Positions 57,605 through 64,000 of a stretch of DNA of 64,000 nucleotides are shown here, piece by piece (positions within the stretch are counted from its first letter, which is position 1; every line of letters starts with the position of its first letter). The DNA is from Streptomyces huasconensis (GTDB lineage: Bacteria; Actinomycetota; Actinomycetes; Streptomycetales; Streptomycetaceae): assembly GCA_004010275.1 (NCBI GenBank), contig RBWT01000012.1:1-64000 (forward strand), read 5' to 3'. The notes under the pieces are model-generated. The model did no database searches, had not been told where the DNA came from, and worked only from the letters and a program-made list of their open reading frames with translations. A program made the position numbers and the translations under genes.

Positions 57605-58780
57605 TCAGTCCTCGTCGTCGAGGGTGTCGTCGGCTGACTCGTGGTGGACGTTGACGCCGGCTCGGCAGCGCGCGGCGCCGATCGTGTCGTGCAGCCGGGC
57701 GAACAGGTCGGGCCGGATGAGTAGATCAGCTCCCGCGACCGCGGGCATGAGTGGTTCGTAGTTTCCGTCGTGGACGAGGTGGCCGTGCCACTGGCGGCAG
57801 ATCAGTGCCTCACCGGTGGCGTCGCTGAGGCTGAACCCGCAGATTCCCTCTGTGGGTTCAAGGCCGAGTGCGGCCACGACGCTGGCTGCGGGTGCGAGTA
57901 CGTAGACGGGCAGGCCGAGGCCGCTCAGGGTGCGAGGGCGAGGCGTATCGATCAGGCCAGCGGTTCCAGCGTCAGTGAGGGCCGTCAAGGCCTGGTCTGC
58001 GGCACTGATGTGCTCGGCTGCTGACTCGGTTGTAAGGCCGAGTCCCAGGCGCCGCCACGGGCTGGTCCACAGCTGCCAGGAGGCCTGGCGGGCGGGTAGT
58101 GTGCCGGGCGGCGGGTCGTCGTCGAGGGCCTCCAGGCCGACGGCGATCTGCAGTTGGCGGGCGGGCTGATCCGGGTATCGGCGTGCAGGAGTGCGCTGCC
58201 GCTCGAACAAGCCGATCTGCACCCAGCCCTCGTGCGGACCTTCATCCACGCGAGCAAAGGCCATGGCGTTTCCCGGCAGGGACCGCAGGCCCGCGACCGA
58301 AGCGAAGCCGGAAGGCGGCCAGGGCTTGTCCGCTTGATGGCTCTCACTGAACCACGGTGCTGGATCAAGCGACCACGCCAGGGCCTCCGGACGAGTCAGA
58401 GGGCGGGGAATGCGGGCAAATTCGGCACGCAGGGCCGCGCGGGGGTCATCGCGCAGTCGCGCGGCCGCGCCGCGTTCGAAATTCTGGGCGTTGCCGAGAT
58501 GTCCCGCTTGGGCAAGCGCGGCACGCAGGCCGGCGGCAGCGCGTTGCAGGGCGTCTTCGGCGGCGGCCTGGTCGGCGAGATAGGCGTCGGGAAGCTGGCT
58601 GCGGCGTCCATTGGTCAGAAGGTCCAGCTGCATGCGCATGAGCGTCTCGACGTCCGGAAGAGCATCGATCACGAGATCGATGACGGTCTCGCGGAGCCCG
58701 GCCGGACTGCCGGCGGCGTTTAGGCGGTCGCCCAGGTAGTGGTCGACGAGGTGGGTTGCGAACTCCCGAGGGTTGTTCAT
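57605..58780 (-). CDS. Unknown partner of the STAND gene
   Basis: A 391-residue soluble protein whose ATG overlaps the stop of the STAND frame (ATGA), so the two form an operon. Helical N-terminus (LVIDALPDVETLMRMQLDLL, DALQRAAAGLRAALAQAG), then a beta-rich part (WVQIGLFERQRTPARRYPD; LPVYVLAPAASVVAALGLE) and an acidic tail. No family or catalytic motif was recognised. It may be an accessory protein or effector of the STAND system. It ends 65 bases from the convergent helicase stop. Confidence 0.65.
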   Translation of the reverse strand: MNNPREFATHLVDHYLGDRLNAAGSPAGLRETVIDLVIDALPDVETLMRMQLDLLTNGRRSQLPDAYLADQAAAEDALQRAAAGLRAALAQAGHLGNAQNFERGAAARLRDDPRAALRAEFARIPRPLTRPEALAWSLDPAPWFSESHQADKPWPPSGFASVAGLRSLPGNAMAFARVDEGPHEGWVQIGLFERQRTPARRYPDQPARQLQIAVGLEALDDDPPPGTLPARQASWQLWTSPWRRLGLGLTTESAAEHISAADQALTALTDAGTAGLIDTPRPRTLSGLGLPVYVLAPAASVVAALGLEPTEGICGFSLSDATGEALICRQWHGHLVHDGNYEPLMPAVAGADLLIRPDLFARLHDTIGAARCRAGVNVHHESADDTLDDED

Positions 58781-61700
58781 GCGCTGTCCTCGCTGGGGGA
58801 GAGGGCGGCGGCGATGGCGCGTGCGAGTGTCGGATGAGCTGCCGTTGCCGCAGGGGCGGGCGCCTGGTGGCCAGCGCGGGCCAGGATGGCGGACGCATCG
58901 GCACGGACGGACAGCACGTCACTGCCGCACAGCGTGACGAGCTGTTCGAGAAGGGCGGCATCCAGAGGTCCGTCGGGCAGGTGTCCTTGTAGGACGGTCA
59001 GGAGCCAGGTCAGGGGGCCAGCTCCGAGGTCGAAGGAGAGGACGCGTGCCAGGGCTGCCTGCGCCTGGCCGGAACGGCTGGCCAGCAGAACCGTCGCTGC
59101 GATCAGGGCGCGGCGCTTATCGCCGCGTTCGGGCAGGGCAATCGTGGCCAACGCAAGTTCGCACAGTGCGGTGTCGATGTCGTGTTGGGTCGCCTGCTCC
59201 GGCACCGGGTGGTAGGCACCCTGGCCGAGACGGGCACGGCCCGGCAGACGGTGGGCGATGACGCCATACGCCGCATCCCAGCAGGCGAAAGCGCTGACAG
59301 CCGGGGGTGAAGCGAGCGGGGGCTGAACAGCGAACGCCGAGACCAGGGCCAAGCTGACACCGATAGTGCGGCTGTAGGACGCCTCGGCGACGGCCTGGGC
59401 CACCTGGTCTGCGAGGTTGCGGGCTGCGGTGGCCGGGTCCGCGGAGTGCGCCTGCTGCCACAGATCCAGCCGGTCATTGCCGCCGAAGGAACGCCATCCG
59501 CCGCCGCCTCGCATCTTGGTGTAGGCGAGCATGCCCGCCGTGGCGGCGAGAGGGCCGAAGACACCAGGATCGCTGTCCTGGCGCAAGCGGAGCCCCGAGG
59601 CGAGGTCGGCCAGCAGCTCAAGAGGGTTGGAGGCGTTCATCTCGTCGGCGATCCGGTGCAGGAACTGGGCGGCTGCGTCTGCTCCCTGACCGTCGATGAC
59701 CTCCAAGAGCCGCCACCCGACCGCATTGGCCAGGGCATCCCTCGACCACCGTGGGCCCGAGGGGGCATCGTATGCCTTGCTGGTGCGGTCACGGACCGCA
59801 GCAAGCGCGCCAGCAGCACCTACTGGCAGCGTCGGGCGCTGCTGGGCGTGCAGATACGCGTCTGTGGTGGGGTGCTTCTCGGGGCCGAACCAGTCACGTT
59901 AGGTGTTGTTGGGCACGGGGCGGGGCGCCCAGGGCAAGCCGCCCTCACCGCCACAACGCTGTGCTGCTGTGCGCAGCGCAGAAGTGGGCTCGTCCCCGGC
60001 AGCCTGCGATGCGGCGATCAGTGTCTGGTCGTCGTAGGTGGAGGTGATCGCATTGGCCAGCACCGGCAGGAGACGCGATGCGCGGGCCGCGTCGTCGCCG
60101 GGCAGGTCAGCAAGCCTGGTGAGCAGAGCAACGTCCTGCCGGATACTGCGGCCATCGGGTCCAGCGGCGATGCGGAGCGCGGCCAGGACGACGGGGTCGG
60201 CCGTGTCAGCCTGCGTGGCCAGCAGCTGCCGGTGGGCCGCGCTCACCCGGCCATCGGGCAGCCCGGACTCGGCCAGCAGCACCTGGGCGCCCAACTGCGC
60301 GGCACCCCGCGGATCCAGGCGCGCAAGGAAACGCCACCACTCCTGCGGCGTTCCCGCCGTGCCCCGCCCGTCGGTGCAGTCCGCGACGAGATAGACAAGA
60401 GGCTGCGCACGCGCCAGACGCACCTGCGCCTGAACGGGATCGGCCTGCATGAGCTGAGGCAGCGGATCCAGCAGCTCCTCGATGGTGATGTCCTTGTGAC
60501 CGCCATAGGCCCCCATGTAGCGGGCGGCACGCTCCCAGCACCGCTGCGCCTCGTGCGGGTCGTCGCAGGCGAGACTCACGCGGGCCATCTCAAGCTCGAA
60601 GTCGGCGTCCTCCGCATACAGAGCACGGCGCTCGGCTTGCGCTCCGCGCAACGTGCGCATGAGCTCGTGCACGACGTCGGCCCCTGCCTGACCGACGCTC
60701 CCGGCGAGCAGGGACACCAGCTCCGTGGTGATCAGCGGGCCGGTTCCGGCCATGCCCATGAGAGAGGTGGTGGTGCCCTCGCTGACGGCTTGCAGGAAGG
60801 CGATGCCCACAGCGACATCATCGCCGCGCAGCAGGGCGACGGCGTCGTGCAACACCTGCCGCACCTGCCGGTGGATGTCCGCAAGATCGCAAGCCCGGGG
60901 GCTGCCCGTGAACGCGTGTGCATGCTGGGCAAGTTGTTCGAGCGCGACACGCACGGTGGCGGACGCGGTTTCGGCTGTGAGGATGCCCGCCTCGACGTCG
61001 CGGTGCAGGCCGACGGTGGCAAGGGTGAAGCGCAGCCAGGCACGGTAGAAGCCAACGCCGTCCAGGAGTGGGAGCAGTCGGGCGAGCGCCTGCGGATCGG
61101 CTGCATGGGCCACGGCCAGCAGTGTCAGCCACCTGTTCACCGGGCCGGACAGGCCACTGGCACGATCGGTCAGTACATCCTGTGTTGCTTTCGCGAGAAC
61201 CGCGGCGATGTCCCCGGAAAAGAGCTCCTCGGCAAGGTCCGACACTGCCACACCATGGCGGAGCAGGCGCCGCGGGTCGCACGGCCCGCTGGCCCAGGCC
61301 GCGGTGGCCAGCGCGCGGGCAGACGGCAGCGCGCCGCCCGCCGTGCCATGGGCGTCCGCAAGGTGCAGCAAAAGGGCCGCGCGCCGGTCGGGCTGCTCGA
61401 TGAGCTCCGCGCTCTCGAGCAACGGGTCTGGACCCAGACAGTCCAACAGCACACCCAGCGCATCCTCAGGCGAGGTCAGAGCCTCCTGGTCGAGGAACCG
61501 GGCGACCCGCTGCGCGAGCGTACGCGGGGCCTGCCCGAGCTCGACATCGTCAGCAGCCCGGGCTGGCAACCGGATCCGTCCGCGCAACTCCGCCAGGAAC
61601 ACCGACTCATCGCTCTCGGATCCGTAGTGGACACGCTCATCCTTGCGTGCCTTGTCCCAGGCCGTCAGGTACGCCTCCCACGGGGCGGCACAGCCGGCCC

Positions 61701-64000
61701 GGTCGACCGCCGCACACAGCTGCAGGCCCCACCGCGCCGCCATCGTGGTCACACCCTCGTACATCAGGCTTGCCGCCACGCGGTCGGCTCCCACCAGCGC
61801 CACCAGCGCATCCGCATACGGCACCAGGGAACCTGGCAGGCCTTCGTCCTCATACGTCGCCCGCGCCCGGCTCAGTTCGACGCAGCGCACCAGTGTGGGC
61901 CAGTCGTTGCGGACCGCCGCACGCCGCGCGGCAACGGTCAGAGTGTGGACGATGGCCTGAGGCGGCTGCAGCCCGGCAATCGCGCGGGTGAGGAAATCGG
62001 GTTCGATTAGCAGAGCGAGTTCGTCATCGCGCCCCAGTGCGGCCAGCAGTTCGGGCAGGTGCCGGAACGCGCGGGGATCGGTGAAGAAGCCCCGTTGGGA
62101 CAACCAGTCGGCGGCCTGGGACCGGACCTGATCGACCCACCTGTCGTCGCCGTCGACCCGGCGGATGAAGCGGCTGAAGCTCTCATGATGGATCTTCAGT
62201 CCGCCGATGCCCGGCTGTTGCGCGACGATCGGTGCCACGCTGTTCAGCGCGGCACCGAGTTGCATTCCGGGCAGCGGGAAAATCTCCTCGAGCTCCGATG
62301 CACTCACAGCGAAGTCGCAGACCGCGAGCATGCTGACAGCAGAGCGCTGTCCGGGGGTCAGACCGGCCAGCAGATAGGCGTAGTAGTCGTCGAGGTCGTG
62401 CGCCGACGACGGCACCGTCCGCAACCTTTCCAGAGGATCGCCGACACCATCCGGCGCCGGCGCCGCTCCCAGGCCCGGGGCAGGACCAATGGCCTGCCGG
62501 CACAAATACGTGGCGTACAGGGCGTTGCCTCGAGAGCGCTCCTCGATCAGTGCGACCGCGGCCTCCGCGCGCGCAGCGGGATCGAGCCCCTCACCGGCAG
62601 GGGAGGACGCCAGGGCCGTCAGCACGCCCAGGCGGTCCGCCAGAGCATGCAGTTCGGCGCGGTTGAGCGGGGCAACGGTGAGACGGGAGGCACCGGCGTC
62701 GACGGCCTCAAGGTGAGGGCCGGGCTGACTGGCCAGGACGAGCACGACACCGGGCGGCAGTTCCAGGGCGCAGAGGTCCGCGACCAGAGAGGCCGCCGGG
62801 TCCACTCGCGGACGAAAGGCGCTGCCGGTGGTGGATCCAAGAACCCGGCTGACATGGTCGATACCGTCCACGATCAGCGCGATCGGCCGGTCCGGTGCCA
62901 GGCCGCGCGCGGCAGTGACCGCGGCCGTGAGGGTCTCCGGCGTGGCCGCGTAGCGTGGCCTGACCTGCGCCAGCGCCTCTGGAACGGCCGTCCCCAGCTG
63001 CTTCAGCAGGCTGCCGATCACGACCTCGGTCAGCACACGCTGCTCACGGTCGATGTCCGCAGCGCCGAGCCAGCAGTGATGCCTCACCGCCAGCCATGTC
63101 TCCCGCAGCGCATCCCCGAGCTGCTCACACAACCACGACTTGCCGATGCCGGGAGCGCCGGTGACCACCACGACACCCCCCTGCTGCGCAGCGTCCTTCA
63201 CGGCCGCGACCACGCCCGTGAGCACCGTAGGACGTCTCACCTCGGTGGCACGGTCCACGGGGTGCCCCTCACGGACCGCTCCGAAGTCGACTTCCAGACT
63301 CAGACGAGGAAGCAGGTCCTCGACCATCACGGTCCCCGCCCGGCTGCGCGCCGCTTTGGCCGCCTCGATCAGGGCCAGCGCCACCTCCTCGGGTGTGCGG
63401 TGCCGGTTCGGCGGTCGTCCGGCACCGAGTTCTTCGGTGATGCGGTGCAGCAAGGCCGCCTCGGCTGGCCCGGGCTCGCGGATGTTGAGCGAACACGCCG
63501 GAAGATCCGTGTCGACGACCAGGGATGCGCAAGCGCGGTTGAGCAGGTCATCACTGACCTGGGCGAGCATCTCCTTCCACGGAGCGTGTGCACGCAGCGC
63601 AGCGGCGTCGAAACGGAACCGTTTGCTGCTCAGGCCGTGCAGTGCAGGCCCGGGATCGGTGCTCGCGTGGACCGGGCGCAGCACCCGGGTCAGCTCGGGA
63701 TCCTCCGGCTCCATGTCGCGCACCACGAGGCGATGCGAGGCACCCGGATCCGAGGTGAAGTCGTGGTCCATGGAGGAGAAGAGCAGATCCAGGCGTAGGC
63801 CTCGCTTGTCCTTCGTAAAACTCTCCAGCGACAACGCGCGGTCATAATCCGTGTGCTTAATCTGCAGCCGCTCGCGGCTGCCGGTGCCCCACTCGCACGT
63901 GATGTCATCAAATCGGTCCCCGGTGAACATCTTCGTGTCGACCAGCAGGGAATTCGCACGTCCCACCGCCAGATCCACAAGCCGCAGCGCGGTGAGCAGG
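58777..64000 (-). pseudogene. STAND NTPase with a nuclease-like N-terminus, interrupted by TAA and cut by the window edge
   Basis: The gene enters from the right edge (no start visible) and reads leftward. DDITCEWGTGSRERLQIKHT (about 63840-63905) resembles the QxK nuclease motif of Cap4/DUF4297 N-termini. Next comes the P-loop VVVVTGAPGIGKSWLCEQLG (about 63135-63195), Walker B IALIVDGIDHVSRVLG, a winged-helix-like region (YYAYLLAGLTPGQRSAV) and more than 700 residues of helical repeats. A TAA at 59901-59899 stops it, but the same frame continues with perfect coding character (RDWFGPEKHPTTDAYLHAQQ) for a further 374 codons to TGA 58777. It is an Avs-like defence sensor gene, probably disabled or split by one nonsense mutation. 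Confidence 0.75.

Noticed and set aside
59446-62010. 854-codon plus-strand open frame
   Set aside because: Shadow of the STAND gene on the opposite strand; composition is low-complexity and no motif is seen.

Overview
The window comes from a high-GC actinomycete, very probably Streptomyces or a close relative. Coding regions show strong G/C preference at third codon positions. GTG starts and 1- to 8-base stop/start overlaps are common, and the families present (DUF402, DUF4184, NarL-type two-component pair, IS21 and MobF relics) are typical of Streptomyces accessory DNA. No rRNA, tRNA, CRISPR array or core housekeeping cluster was seen.

Region 1 (1-14 kb) is a decayed mobile element. It holds remnants of a MobF relaxase (4.7-6.9 kb), a TraB/FtsK-type ATPase (13.3-13.8 kb) and an IS21 IstB (8.9-9.6 kb). 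A DUF402 gene is broken inside a GGGAGCC heptanucleotide repeat. Surviving genes are a self-duplicated membrane protein with a Crp/Fnr-like regulator, two orphan immunity-type genes (Imm10-like and Imm5-like), a DUF4184 membrane protein with a small membrane partner, and a NarL-family response regulator/histidine kinase pair.

Region 2 (13.9-23 kb) starts with a LysR regulator divergent from an oxidoreductase fused to an NTF2-like domain. Two small genes follow, one of them secreted. Then comes a run of broken genes: relics of a transposase/AAA-ATPase transposon and a helix-turn-helix/sigma-like regulator.

Region 3 (23-36 kb) carries a secreted RHS/YD-repeat protein with a 43-residue membrane protein and a strong terminator. 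It also has a broken HNH-Abi_C gene, an integrase relic, a divergent DUF4062 gene/membrane-protein pair, an unknown four-gene minus-strand cluster with an XRE regulator, and a UvrD-like helicase relic.

Region 4 (36.5-64 kb) is a defence island. A five-gene Wadjet/MksBEFG-like condensin operon (36.6-43.6 kb) is followed by a transposition module (transposase, AAA ATPase, P-loop-less third protein; 43.7-47.3 kb). SbcC and SbcD come next, with SbcC frameshifted. Divergent from SbcD is a four-gene operon (52.6-57.5 kb) encoding a coiled-coil protein with a predicted leaderless mRNA, a Cas4-like PD-(D/E)XK nuclease with a cysteine cluster, a large unknown protein and an SF1 helicase. Convergent with it is a STAND-type NTPase with a nuclease-like N-terminus, interrupted by an in-frame TAA and running off the right edge, plus an unknown partner gene. 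The leaderless nuclease-helicase operon next to SbcCD is the best candidate for an undescribed system; the Wadjet variant with two small subunits is second.

Several large, otherwise well-preserved genes carry single-base frameshifts (sbcC, the transposon ATPase, the 54.7 kb gene, DUF4184). This may be real decay or assembly error and limits what can be said about their activity.
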